From assembly GCA_017654935.2 (NCBI GenBank), contig CM065706.1, positions 17,552,452-17,616,451 of the forward strand: a stretch of 64,000 bases of DNA, given 5' to 3'. This DNA comes from Phymorhynchus buccinoides. Its lineage: Eukaryota; Mollusca; Gastropoda; Neogastropoda; Raphitomidae. Numbering within the stretch: the stretch's first letter is position 1; each line of letters opens with the position of its first letter. The position numbers and the translations under genes are program-made. Shown one piece after another: positions 1 through 51,019 of the stretch. Below the pieces are notes generated by a model. It was not told the origin of the DNA. It saw only the letters and a program-made list of their open reading frames with translations, and made no database searches.

Positions 1-569
1 CCAAGAGGACATTTATGAGATTAAAAAAAAGAAGCCCAATGAGTAAAACTTAAGTTATTGGTTATAAATGAATGCAAAATGAACTAAATATATCAGTCCT
101 GTTTTTAAGGCTTAGATAACAGAAGCTTCATTTTCTGGGGGCTGTATCCCAACACACACGGTTTTCAGTTGTTTTTTATTCCTTGTTCCTATGCCTGCTT
201 CCAGACCCCAATTTTCAGTCTTTTTTGTCTTCTCTAATTCCCATGCCTGGAGATACAGGGCGGGGAAGATAACGGGCAAAGGCCATATCTGCCGCTCGGC
301 GATGCCCTTGTTTCCCTTAAGTTTGTCCGTATTTCTTTGTATGTTGATTTTGCTGAAATCAATTAATCTTCTCTATTTAATACAGTCAGCACTTATCATT
401 TTCACCTCATGAAAATTCAAGAAATCCAATTATCATAATAACAAATTAATGACTAAAAGAATCATCGAACCTCACAATGACTTACTTTTAACAACAAAAC
501 AGTCCCACAAAACACTTTCAAAGCATTCTATTTATTTCAATTGAATCTAAAGTTAAAGTATAACCTCAC

Positions 570-39700
<39,131 letters not shown>

Positions 39701-39860
39701 TGTGAACAAGGAAAATAATAACTACATAACCAGTGGTTTCCCTTTGCCGAATCAGAAACTAGCGGTCCTCTAGTTGTCTTCGCTTCGCCTGCATGAGCGC
39801 GTCGCATTAAACTTCTTCTTGCAGTAGACAACCGCCATCATCTTTTTGATGGTTCCGTGT
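39701..39860 (-). promoter_or_regulatory. Probable Ku80 5' UTR and promoter region
   Basis: It lies directly upstream of the Ku80 ATG and is richer in CpG than its surroundings (for example GAGCGCGTCGC on the plus strand). No TATA box is obvious. A retroelement begins at about 40007, so the promoter is bounded closely. This is an inference from position only. Confidence 0.4.
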
Positions 39861-40418
39861 ATGTAAAAACTAATAATTTATTTGGCCGCCCAGATGATCG
39901 GCTTGAATGGCTGGGGTAAAGATGGGACAAGGGACAAGTTGGAAGTAGGATTGGGGAATACTGGAGGGAAATGAGTGGGGCAGGGTCAAAGAGGGAGGGG
40001 CGCTGTTTAGATCCGGGACTTGAAGCTCTCCACCGAGGCCGATGATACTGCCTCAGGTGGGAGGGAGTTCCACTCAGAGATGGTCCGTGGAAAAAAGGAA
40101 AACTTTCTGTAGCTGGTTTTGCAAGAGGGGAGGAGGTATGTTGCTTGGTGGGACTTTCTCGTTTTGTCTTGTTGGTGGGTGGAGGGATGGGGTGTTAATA
40201 GTGACGTCACTGTGGTGGAACTTAAAGAAGGTCGTCAGTCTGGATGTGCACCTTCTGGGCGAGTGAGGTCCACTGCAGCTGGGAGTACATATCCTCTATG
40301 CTGGATGTCTGGCGGTGCCTGTTTACCACCCAGCGGGCAGCACGTCGCTAAACCTTTTCCATCCGGCCGACCTCTTTAGCGGTGTAGGGGTCCCATACAG
40401 GGGAGGCGTACTCAAGTG

Positions 40419-42066
40419 TCAAATCCTAACCACTAGACCACCTGGGAATCTATACTCAAGTGTTAATTATGCTTTTCGTCCTCTCGGCCGAAGCCATATG
40501 GGAGGACGAGTGTTGGTTAATTATGCTTTTCGTCCTCTCGGCCGAAGCCATATGGGACATTACTTTCTACTTTTAGTTATTTGGAAATGGGGGGAAAGGG
40601 AAGAGAAAAAAGCTGTTTTTATTTTACTTTAGATATTTGTTTTATTATTTATAATTGTTTATCTCTTGAATAAAGGTCAAGGTTTTTACATTTTATGAGC
40701 CATGGCCCGTACGAGACTACTGTCTAGTTAAAACTTGACTTTTTAGATAAAAGTGAGTGATTAAAATTATAATTTTTGAGCTGCACCCCTCCTGGCGAGA
40801 GCCTAATGATTAAAACTTCAGGACCACAATAATGTTTAAAAGAACGAGTATTTAATGAAAATGTTAAAAAATTCAATTTTAAGGTCGAAAAAACGATATT
40901 TACAAGTTTTGTGTCTTAGAGACTTTATTTTTGAAAAATATTCATTGTTAAAAAGTTATCACTACAAGTGGACAACTATTTATACTATGTTGTTTAAAAA
41001 TAATAGGTCAATCAATTTCTCACATAGTGAGAAAAGATTGTATGAAAGAATAAATAGACTGGGGTCTCAAGAAAAAATATTTACAAACTTAACTCTATCT
41101 CAGACTCAAAAAGAAAGGCACTAACAAATTTGGCCGAGCCCGGGCAGAAAAAGTTGCTTCTGGACCCCCAGTCTTCAATTGTTAAGATTTTTAAAGAAAT
41201 TTTATTATTTTAATAGTTTATTAAAAACCATCTATGTTTAAGATATTTTTAAAACCAAAGTTTAAAACTAGTACTTTATGACGGGGATAGTTAACGATTC
41301 CTACTTGTTTAGGTCGGAGGGAGGGAGGTAGAGGGACCCCTCCTCTCCGGCCAAAACAGTGGTAGGGCGTCGTTATATAGGTCCAGCATTAAGTGCGGGG
41401 GGACCTATTGGGATAACCCTGACCGTAATTTCACGTTCGCGACTACGAAGGCACCCCCCCGGAGGTCGGGCCGCGCACCCATCTACTAGGGGAGGGGGAG
41501 TAAAATGTACTCGGAATCAAAAGAATCCTACCGGTCATGTGTAATACATGCCGTAAGTTAAAAAAAGGGAAAACTGAAAATTTGTATGGGTTTGGGAGTG
41601 GACTGTGGGTAGGTACGCGGCCCGCTGTCCGGAGGGACCCTATACCCGTCATAGGACGAGTGTTCGGTTAATTATGTTTTTCGTCCTCTCGGCCGAAGCC
41701 ATATGGGACATTACGTTCTACTTTTAGTTATTTGGAAATGGGGGGAAAGGGAAGAGAAAAAAGCTGTTTTTATTTTACTTTAGATATTTGTTTTACTATT
41801 TATAATTGTTTATCTCTTGAATAAAGGTCAAGGTTTTTACATTTTATGAGCCATGGCCCGTACGAGACTACTGTCTAGTTAAAACTTGTCTTTTTAGATA
41901 AAAGTGAGTGATTAAAATTTTATTTTATTTTTGAGCTGCACCCCTCCTGGCGAGAGCCTAATGATTAAAACTTCAGGACCACAATAATGTTTAAAAGAAC
42001 GAGTATTTAATGAAAATGTTAAAAAATTTAATTTTAAGGTCGAAAAAACGATATTAGGACGAGTGT
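40419..42066. mobile_element. Unclassified insertion with ~400-bp direct repeats
   Basis: Two nearly identical direct copies (about 40502-40898 and 41654-42055), each starting GGACGAGTGTTGGTTAATTA-like and ending AAAAAACGATATT, flank a unique interior of about 750 bp. This is LTR-like in layout. The interior has a short basic plus-strand frame (40855-41124, MKMLKNSILRSKKRYLQVLC) and a GC-rich tail. The long repeats lack TG...CA ends and no gag, pol or primer-binding site is visible, so an LTR element is not proven. Confidence 0.6.
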
Positions 42067-42102
42067 GGGCCTGACCAGCGTTTTATACGCCTTCTCCTTG
42101 AT

Positions 42103-42318
42103 AGGGGAAGACGGGGTAAAAAGCGCATGGGCGGGTAAGAAGCCCACCCCAATTATCTCATGAAATAAAGAAAATTACAGTCAAATTTGCCCATGAGACG
42201 AATGCTAGACATTAACGCTCGTCTCATGGGCAAAATGAGACTGAAATTTGCTTCATTTCATGAGATAATTGGGGTGGGCTTCTTACCCGCCCATGCGCTT
42301 TTTACCCCGTCTTCCCCT
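42103..42318. mobile_element. Palindromic MITE with ~70-bp inverted arms
   Basis: The left arm GGGGAAGACGGGGTAAAAAG...CTCATGAAAT is repeated inverted at the right end with very few differences. A shorter nested inverted repeat (CATGAGACGA...CGTCTCATG) lies at the centre. It is inserted in the retroelement coding region and would fold into a long hairpin. Confidence 0.88.
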
Positions 42319-44747
42319 ATGTACTGATCCCACTTTCGGATTTCTTCGGAGGAAGCCAAGTGTCTTGCTGGCTTTGCTGGTTGTGTTGGAGATATGAGTG
42401 TCCCATCTGAGGTCGTGGGAGATGGTGTCACCCAAGTACTTTGCCTCCTCTACTTGACTCAGGTTTTGACCGTGGAGGTAGCTAGTAGTTCTCTTTCAGT
42501 GGACTTCTCTTCCTGGTAACGTGGAGAGTCTGACACTTGTCTGGATGGCCGAATGACATCATCCACTTCTGTTCCCAGGACGCCAGCTTATCCAGATCTT
42601 GTTGGAGATTCTCGTGATCTTTGGGAGAATCCACAATCCTATGACAGAGAGTGTCATCAGCGAAGATCAGGCGGGAGGTCGAGGAAAGATCCCTGGGCAG
42701 TTCGTTTATATAAAACAGAAACAGGGCCGGGCCAAGCACTCTTCCAGTGCCAAGTATTTTTCTGTTTCTTTGTAACCAGAGATGTAGAAAGGAATACACA
42801 TCTCTGTTGTAACTTTGCCTGCCAAGTTATATTTAAAGAGAACTAAACACGATCACCTATTGTTGTTTTGTAAAGCCGGCCTTTTGCCCTCGATAGTGAC
42901 CTTTTTTTGTTCAGAGCTTGATTGACTTTATAGCCCGTGTATTTAGTTATGACATTTGTAACACTCAACTTTACGATTCAAGTATGTCCAAATTTGTAGA
43001 ACACATTAGTGTTGCTAAATCCTTATCAATGTGATTTTTAAATGCATTTACATATGGTGCATTGACGGTATCATGGGACAAACTATTCCTTAAAATGATT
43101 ATTCTAGTGTAAAATATGAGTGGAATTGACGGGTATTGGTTTGCTTTTTGGTTAGTTTAAAATTGTGACCTCTTGTAACATTATGACTAGATAATTCAAA
43201 GAGCTGAGTAGTAGTTGAGGAATCATATGCATATAATCCATGCATAATCAAAAACGTCTATCTGTCACCTCTGACTCTCCTATTTTCTAAGCTAGGCAAC
43301 TTCAACCACTTTAGGCAATCTTCATAATTCAGGTCACGGGTACCAATTATACATGTTGTGAAACGTCTCTGCACACCTTCAATTAAATCTATGTTTTCTT
43401 AGGTAAGGACACCATACAGGATTACCACATTCTATAATAGAACGAATTAAGGATTTATATAATGGAATCATAATGTCTTTAGTTTTGACGTTAATAGTTC
43501 TTCTTCTGTGGGCCAGCTGCTTTTTATAGAAGTAAATGCACACACTTTAGGGGGTGAGTGACCAAAGAAAAAGAAGCAGAAGAGAGAGAAAAGAAAAGCA
43601 GAGACAGAAATCAGCTATCACACATAGTCTACTTGAATTTACTTGGGTCCAGTAGAAAAATACAAGAAGCAGCAAACAAAATTTTAAAAAATCCTATTTC
43701 TGGACTGGGATAGGGATATTTACAGGGAGCTGCCGGCAGCTACTAATTTTCACGTTCGCCCCCAGTTCTCACTATTAAACCAGCTAAACGATGTGCCTTA
43801 AATCTTAATACCATTTATATCTTCATTAAAACTAAGATATGGATCCACAACAATTCCCAGGTCTTTTTCAGCTGTTGTACTTTCTAGTTTATGGAACTCC
43901 TTATCGTCATGCACTCATATAATAATCGATAGTTTGGATTGTGTCTACCTAAATGCAATACTTTACATTTTTCTGCATTAAATTTTAAAAGTCAAGTGTC
44001 TGTCCAATCAACTAATTTGTGAATGGATGACTGCAAATTGTCTCTATCACTCACTTTTTCAATTGTCGAGTAAGCTTTGGTATCGTCTGCAACATTTTTT
44101 ATATTACAGTCTACTAAGCCAGGCATGTCATTTATGTAGTAAATAAAGAGTATTGGGCCCAATACACTCCCCTGTGGGACACCACTAGTAACTGGTATTC
44201 TAGATGACACAGAACCAAATACTGACATTAACATATTGAGTTCTATGATTTAAAAAGTCACTTATCCAGCTAAGTAATTTCCCTTGAATGCCATATCCTT
44301 TCAGTTTGTTTATCAATCTCTGATGAGGCACAGCTATATTGCCAAATGCCTTTCTAAGATCCATAGATATATTGCATCTGTGGGTTTACCATTATCTAAG
44401 TTGTACATCCAGTCATGTATGGTTATTAAAAGTTGGGTCACGCATGATCGCCCTTTACAAAAACCAAATTGATCCTCAGAGAGAAGTTTATTGTTAGTCA
44501 AGTGATCACAAACCCTTCAAATACTTTACACACCACTGATGTAAGGCTGATAGGTCGATCATTCCCTGCATTGCTTTTTATCCCTTTTTTAAAAATGGGT
44601 CGCACTTCAGCCTCTTTCCAATTTTGAGGTATCAATCCCTGGACAATAGCTTTATCAAACAAAAGTTTTAAAGGATAAGCAAGTTCCTCAGATAGTTCCT
44701 TTAATACTAAAGGATGTATCTCACCTCATCAAGAATATCGTCCTTAA

Positions 44748-44983
44748 CCCTTTCACCGCCAAAGTCGCATTTTAGCACCACAGCGGTTTAACACTTATGT
44801 CACTAAAAGGCGTCAAATTGGTGTATATTATCCAAAGACCCTATTGTCTTAGTTTTGAGAAGTAAGGATAGACCTTATTTTATGTGTAGCAGAAGAATCC
44901 CCAATACTGCATATGGATTTTGTGCTCTATCCAGGTAAATTTAATGGACATTTTTGGCTGAAATATGGCTGGCGGTGAAAGGG
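44748..44983. mobile_element. piggyBac-like MITE, TTAA target site
   Basis: The ends CCCTTTCACCGCCA and TGGCGGTGAAAGGG are perfect inverted copies flanked by TTAA on both sides. 236 bp, no coding capacity, inserted in the retrotransposon. Confidence 0.92.
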
Positions 44984-45111
44984 TTAAGAGGCCACGCCTG
45001 ATAGGACGCTAATCTCACCTTCTCCATGGTCTATGACCGGGAGGACGTAGAACACTGCGCGAATTCCTACAGCGCGAATTCCCATTCCGCGAATTTCTAC
45101 TGCGCGAATTT

Positions 45112-45116
<5 letters not shown>

Positions 45117-45182
<66 letters not shown>
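45117..45182. repeat. (GT)n microsatellite
   Basis: About 32 GT units. Just upstream (45060-45110) GCGAATTcc-type phrases are repeated four times (cgcgaattcctacag and variants). Confidence 0.97.
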
Positions 45183-45529
45183 CGCTGAATCTTGCACTAA
45201 GTTATAATCTCCCCCTATTATTATTTTATCAACATTAAATTCTTTTATCTTTTCCTTCAAACTCACATACAAAATCTGGTTCATCCCTATTTGGCCCATA
45301 AATGTTAGCAAAAAGGAAGTCATTTTGCTTGATTTCAGCCAACACTATGATACCGTTTCCCCCCCACCATATTTTTACATACCCGTTTTACTTTAAACTC
45401 AAAATTGTTGTTAAAGAGAATAGCAACTCCCCTTGCATTCGAGGCATAACTTGAGAAGTACCCTTCATAACCCCATTCAGCGAGGACATAACTTTCTAGG
45501 CTTTCTAGCATCGTCAAAGTTCATGGCTT

Positions 45530-46500
45530 AGATGCAAGCATCTGTGAGGAGATTTAGCATTGTGAGACAGCCAAAAGGTTGCTCCTGTAGTCCTGCTTGT
45601 CTGATCATCGCTGTTGGCGTTGGCGTCGATGGTGTTGCTGGTGTGGACCAGTCTTCCCCTCCAAAAGGCCATCCTCAGGACCACCGGGCGACCTGCTCCG
45701 TACCGGGGAATCGATGTCGTCGCAGGCGGGCCAGAGTATGATGGACATGCAGTCAAGTCGAGTCGTCTCTGCAGGCGGATGCATCCCTCCCAGTAGACAG
45801 GTGGAGCTGGACCCACTTATACCAGCCTCGAACAACTTGCAACTGGTGTCTACTGGGCATCGGCGGCTTTGTTGACTCAAAGGCCAACACTGCAGAGATG
45901 ACCCAAGTCACTGCACGTCAATCCTTCCAGTATGCAAGTCCCTCAACTCCCAATGATGAGGGAGGAGATCCGGTGTCGCCCTTCCCATTATCTGCCACCT
46001 AGTAGGACGTCGAATGCAATCTGCCACCTTGCATCGGAATTAGCTGCGCGCACTGAGAGAGTCAATATAGTCGACCCTCTCAGTACGGAGACCCAGTTGG
46101 GAATGTCATAGACCATATGGGACATTACTATTTATACAGCGCCAATATGAAAATCTGCGGTTTAACTTCCTCCGGTCTGAAACAGACACATAATAATATG
46201 GGACATTAGTAGATATAAAGATGGTGGGAACGATCCTGGAGGCAATGCCCGGAGGCAGTGCAACACCAGTAAATTCCCGAATTTTTAACAATACATATAC
46301 GTTATAATGAATGATTCTGCTTAACGTCCTCCGGTCTTGAACAGACACATATGGCCGGGACATTAGTAGATGAAATAATGCTTAACGCCCTCTTTAGCCT
46401 TTCGGCCATGTGGGGCATTAGTAGATTTAGATGAATCTCTATTATATAGTGTCCATGGTATGACGTCAGCACACTGTCGGTTTAGGTCGGTTTGAAGTCA
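45530..46500. other. Mixed transposon debris
   Basis: The phrase CATATGGGACATTA with TTAACGTCCTCCGGTC recurs at about 46110, 46190, 46330 and 46400 and also at 40490 and 41690, marking a dispersed family. No convincing protein. Confidence 0.5.
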
Positions 46501-46506
46501 GTGTCA

Positions 46507-46620
46507 GGTCAGCGGGTCAGGTCAGGTCAGGTTTTTAGGGCATCCATGCCTCGCAGCCTCTTGATGTGCCCTTTCTTTTGTTTGTTTGGTTTATGATTTT
46601 GTTTTGCAATTTGATTGCCG
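46507..46620 (-). mobile_element. Truncated 3' end of the (GACCT)n-tailed retroelement
   Basis: GGTCAGGTCAGGTCAGG is followed by the body phrase CCTCGCAGCCTCTTGATGTG, as at 38806 and 49437. Confidence 0.65.
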
Positions 46621-46751
46621 TTTTACGTCTGACCCCGGCGCCCCAGCGCCAAACCCCGGCGCCCCAGCGACTCAACAGATCTACGTCGTCCGTCGGTTTT
46701 TGTCTGATTAATGACGTCAACCCCGACCAAAGCCGTCACCGCTGACATCGT

Positions 46752-47039
46752 TTGGTTGGTAGGGTACTAATGCATCAGATCAGATACAAAACATGTGAGT
46801 GTGGAGCTGGCACCTCACTGGACCACATCCTGGCAGAGTGCCCAGCGCTGGCTGACACTCTGTCAACCCTCTGGGTGTACAGGCACACCCACGGACTAAA
46901 GGCCTCTGACTTCACTCCTGCCCCATTCCTCACTAGGAATCGAGCCAATGAAGTTCTTGACCGACAGTCTCATCTCCAATGGCCTAGACAGCTGGTTTTA
47001 ATCAGCCATCAAACACTGAGAAGGACTGGTCAAGGTTAG
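46752..47039 (+). mobile_element. Retroelement C-terminal zinc-finger-like fragment
   Basis: It encodes CECGAGTSLDHILAECPALA, the C-x-C...H....C pattern found at the C-terminus of many RNase-H-bearing non-LTR elements. About 95 codons remain open with no flanking domains visible. Confidence 0.65.
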
Positions 47040-47319
47040 ACCCAAAGCCAAAAAAGATCATGGGTATCCCATGCTACTCTCGTAGGCCTTGTGGAAACCC
47101 AACGTCTTACCACCTGCCCTCTGGCCTTACAGCGGGGATGAGGGTGTTCAGTAATGGTGTCCTACCCGAACTGGGCCCATTGGATCACGTGGATCCATAT
47201 TAATTACCCGGGGGTGGCCCTGAAAAGCAAACCTCGGGATTGGAAGATGCAAGAAGAAAGCTCAAGCAAGCTCGTCGATCAACAGAGGACCCTTCATCCA
47301 CCACAGCAACCACCTGCTA

Positions 47320-47556
47320 CGACAAGACAAGACAAGGCAAGACAAGACAAGACAACCAGATGGTGGGGGAGCTGCGTGTAGGGGTCTCTGGGCCGCTACC
47401 CCCCCCCCCCCCCCCCCCCCCCCATCTCGGTTCATCGCCACCAGCACCAGAGCATCTATTTGCAACGACAAGACAAGCCAAGACAAGTCAGGAAGAGACA
47501 ACCAGATTGTGGGGGATCTGCGTGTAGGGGCCTTCGGGTCGTTACCCCCCCCCCCC

Positions 47557-47587
<31 letters not shown>

Positions 47588-47673
47588 ACATCCTGGTTCA
47601 CGAAGACATGAGACAAGACAAGGCAACCAGATAATGGGGGCGCTGCGGTAGGGGTCTTAGGACCGTTACCCCC

Positions 47674-47704
<31 letters not shown>

Positions 47705-47730
47705 ACACACACATCTCGGTTCACCAAGCC
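47320..47730. repeat. Three ~130-bp units each with a long poly-C tract
   Basis: Each unit has AGACAAGACAA-type sequence, GATGGTGGGGG[AC]GCTGCG, GTAGGGGTCT, then an uninterrupted C run (about 24, 30 and 23 bases), then (CA)n or CATCTCGGTTCA. The poly-C/poly-G runs sit at homologous places in all three units. Confidence 0.92.
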
Positions 47731-48368
47731 TACACCAGAGCAGCTACCAGTACGACCCTTCCTCATCACCATCATATCATCCTGTACCTCATCAACAAGA
47801 AGATCCAATCTTCAGGAATACCGTCCATAAGGGTCTCTGACCGATTGGACGCTAATCTCATCATCAGATCAGATAGTAGGGACAAAGTTGATAAGCGTTA
47901 GGCTTTTAAAGTCCCATCGTTTTATGCAATTACTATGTGTTATCAAGATCTATCGATTGCTCAGGTTTTGTAGCAATACATGGAATAACCTTTATAAAAG
48001 GAGGATGTTAAGAGAGAAAGAAGAACGAAGCAGTAAATGCATCGAACGAAGCAGTGAATGCATTCAAGAATTAATTAGATAGGTATTTCCACAATATTGT
48101 GTATTTTGTAAATTTGAACACATTAAACACGTAAACTGCCTAAGTACTCGATGCCAAATGCCAAATTAGACACGTAAACTGCCTAAGTAGTAATGCCAAT
48201 ACAACACTATAATCAATGTAACTGATTTTTGTCACAACACTGATGAAACTGAATTTGAAGTTGTTGAAGTTGAACTTGAGACGTGATTGAGGCATCAATT
48301 GATGCCTGTTCACCATTCAAGGTGGTAGACTTAGACGTTATGTGCGCGTGGTGGTGCGAATGACTAAG

Positions 48369-49020
48369 TCAATGATAGCATTCTGGATCGTAGACCGTCG
48401 GGTGCTTCGACCAGAAGGCATCTAAGCGTGACTTGAAGGCGTTGACAGAGGGTGCTGTTACCACAGAGTCTGGCAGGCTATTCCAAAGGTTGATAACTCT
48501 AAGAGAGAAGAAGTTGCCTCTGATCTGGAGCCTATGGTGCCTTTTGGATAATTTCAGGGAGTGGCCTCTATTGTCTCTGCCAGATAATTGTTCGAAGTGT
48601 TGGATCTCACATTGATAAATATTATGCACATACTTGAAACAGTCGATCATGTCCCCGCGCTTACGCCTGTGTTCGAGACTAGGGAGATGAAGATGGGCTA
48701 GACGCTCAGGATAAGTTTTGTCCTTGAGATGGGCAAGCAACTTTGTTGCTCTGAGTTGGACGTCTTCAACCTCTTGGCACAGTGTCTTGCTATAGGGTTG
48801 CCATACTGAGTGACCATACTCCAGAATAGGTCGAGCCAGAGACTTAAACAGTTGTACAAAGAGATCGTCACTCAAATAATCAAATGTCCTTCGCATAACC
48901 CCTACTACTCTATTTGCTTTCGCTGTAACTTGAGACACATGATCCTTGAAACTCAGTTTATTGTCTATGTATACTCCCAGTGGGCGTTTGTGTTCTTTGT
49001 TTACTTGTGTAAAAAATCAA
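48369..49020 (-). mobile_element. C-terminal part of a non-LTR retrotransposon protein
   Basis: A long open minus-strand frame reads LGVYIDNKLSFKDHVSQVTA, ARPILEYGHSVWQPYSK, VQLRATKLL and LEHRRKRGDMI, and ends VINLWNSLPDSVVTAPSVN. This is the thumb/connection end of CR1- or jockey-like reverse transcriptases. It is unbroken for about 190 codons and so is younger than the other fragments. Confidence 0.92.
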
Positions 49021-49436
49021 CGTAGAGGGCAAAAGGCTGAAAAGCCTATAGTGCCAAAAATGATATGAGATGATATATTAATAATTTAAGGTCATGCTCG
49101 CTCGCTGTCTCAGGTGTCTTAAAAACTGGGAGTATGTTTGTACGACTTGTCATCTTGTTTTGTAAGAGGACTTTCTTTGATGAAAGGGAGAACACTCTTG
49201 TGTGGGTTCATTTGCAAACACGTGCTTCCGGTTGTGGGATTTGCTGTGTGTACAGCCGTGTGATTTTAATGTTTCAGGTAAGGTGAAGCATAGATATATG
49301 TCTCTGGGTGAAGGTAATCTACTTGTAAGTTGTAGTTGTACTTCTTCTTTCATTAAGCAACCGATGTTATCATTTTGACGGTGTAAAACCTTTCTGTCCT
49401 CTGGCTATTTGGACGACCAGGCCTTGCAGCCTTTCA

Positions 49437-50045
49437 GGTCAGGTCAGGTCAGGTCAGATCTTCAGGGCAGCCAGGCCTCGCGGCCTCTTGACGTGCCCTA
49501 TCTTTTGATTATTTGTTATTGTGGTTTTGTTCATCAATCAGATTGGCATAGCTGTGGCGCTTTTTGAACTATCATTGTCGTCTCAATCATAACTGTATTA
49601 AAAAACATTAATTTTGGGGTCACTATCTAGCCATTCTTTATGATTCTAGGACTAGGAGGTTTTTTAAATGGTTCAATGCGTCCTTCCTTTTGGTTAGAGT
49701 TTGGCAATTGCTGTGGCGGTTTTTAGCATCCATATTGATGCACTAATCATGGATGTACTTTAACATGGCAATTTTTGGATCACTGTCTAGGGATTTTTGA
49801 ATTTGTTAATGTTAGTATCTGAGGCCAATATTGGGTGACTGTTAGAAAAAAAAGTTTTTTCTAATGTTAGTTCTGCTGTACCTGGTTATGATTTTAAGTT
49901 CACTATTACGGGTTCTTATTTCGTTAGACAAGTGAAACAAGCCTTTGTTAGTATTGTCAGTGCCTTGAAAAATCTTGTAAACATTTATCAAATCTCTGGC
50001 AGACTGGCTCTGGGCTCTGGACATGTTTTCCGGCTTGTGAGACAA
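49437..50045 (-). mobile_element. Second 3' copy of the (GACCT)n-tailed retroelement
   Basis: It shares RYSRTNIRKNFF and the 3' region with 38800-39300, and has the AGGTCAGGTCAGGTCAGGTC tail. The upstream part encodes SRAQSQSARDLINVYKIFQG and LFHLSNEIRTRNSELKIITR, which is more of the C-terminal coding region than the other copy keeps. Confidence 0.82.
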
Positions 50046-50079
50046 ACGTTGACAAACATGTGCATGATTTGAACAAGAT

Positions 50080-50450
50080 ATTATTAGGTATTAGGTGCTT
50101 TATAGTCACAGAGGCGTCTCTGTGAAATTCAGGTTGCTCCCACCTGGAGAGCGAGTCGCAGCCAGAAGCGTGCCACCCAATTTTTTCTCTTTTTTTGTGC
50201 ATGTGATTTTTGTGTGACTGATGAGTAAGGAAAGGGGGGGGTTAAATTTTGACCAAATGACAACTTTTTTGTTGCCACTGGGTTTAGCTAAGTGCATGGG
50301 CACATGGGACCTCGGGTTATCATCTCATCCGAAAGACTCCACGTTCAGACTGTAAGGCCTAGTGCAAAGTGAGAGGAAAACTCCCCTGTTCAAACTCGGG
50401 TTTACTTGACACGAAGCGAACGTGCTACCACTGTCTTCTTCTTCTTCTGT
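50080..50450 (-). mobile_element. tRNA-derived SINE with TAGGTAT tail
   Basis: On the minus strand the head reads AGTGGTAGCACGTTCGCTTC and CCCGAGTTTGAACAGG, recognisable A and B boxes. The tail on the plus strand is TATTAGGTATTAGGTGC. The copy at 28300-28622 is inverted and headless. Confidence 0.8.
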
Positions 50451-50771
50451 GGTGGTGACCAACTTCTTTATATAGAACTAGAAGTAATTGTATACACTTT
50501 GCCACTCTTGACTCTACACCCAATATCTTAATTCACAATGAAGAAAACAAAATGTTTCCTTGTGTGTTTTAATTTTGACTGAGATAATAAAGAAACAACA
50601 AAATCAATGTTGATGCATTTGTGTTTGTTGTTTGCGTGTGGTGAACGATTGTTTACTTGCTATCGTCAGAAAAATGACTCGCGATTTCCCGGTTTTTATA
50701 TCAGGTGAAATGAAACTTGCAAAACACATTATATGTGACACAATTATATTTGTGTCACTATTGGTATTTGG

Positions 50772-50842
50772 ATTGATAGAATTTATTACATATATATATA
50801 TATATGTAATAAATTCTATCAATCCAAATACCAAAATTCATT
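50772..50842. repeat. Perfect ~70-bp palindrome with AT core
   Basis: TTGGTATTTGGATTGATAGA, ATTTATTACATATATATATA and the inverted copy form a near-perfect hairpin of about 34-bp arms. The arms encode nothing. It might be a tiny MITE; no target duplication was resolved. Confidence 0.9.
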
Positions 50843-51019
50843 CTAATAGTAATACCAAAATTTTTAATGGCCCAATTCTGACTTCGTTTTCACCCCGTGT
50901 CAGTCACAGAAATCTGTGGCTGAGTACTGTTTTGAAACTCATGCACAGCCTTTGCACGAACATTCCAATGACACAACTACGAGAGAAAATAATGATTGAA
51001 ACTTATGAAAGTCGTTAGA

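Larger units (their letters stand above)
40007..42800 (-). mobile_element. Non-LTR retrotransposon (CR1/jockey-type C-terminal half) with two nested insertions
   Basis: Minus-strand pieces in order are: 42800-42319 with LGPALFLFYINELPRDL and LIFADDTLC (the reverse-transcriptase ADD motif) up to KWDQY; 42102-42067 with KEKAYKTLVRP; 40418-40007 with TLEYASPVWDPYT and FFPRTISEWNSLPPEAVSSA. Removing the palindromic element (42103-42318) and the 1.65-kb insert (40419-42066) restores LVRPTLEYASPVWDPY. The 5' part, including the GxPQG block, is missing or damaged. Confidence 0.88.
43100..45520 (-). mobile_element. Near-complete but broken non-LTR retrotransposon
   Basis: Reading the minus strand from 45520 down: an endonuclease-like region with YASNARGVAILFNNNFEFKV and KIIIGGDYNLVQD; then FKKGIKSNAGNDRPISLTSV (reverse transcriptase, about 44510-44600); then SGVPQGSVLGPILFIYYIND and NVADDTKAY (43992-44234). 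C-terminal parts fade below 43500. Frames are interrupted by stops, a (TG)n run at 45117-45182 and a piggyBac-like MITE at 44748-44983. Confidence 0.88.

Noticed and set aside
191..412. Small plus-strand frame as a further gene
   Set aside because: No similarity, antisense to the Ku80 transcript region, and composition like the surrounding intron.
40500..42055. Possible mitochondrial insertion, because of AT-rich sequence and a short basic frame
   Set aside because: No mitochondrial gene was recognised on either strand, and the direct-repeat layout inside a retroelement fits an inserted element better.
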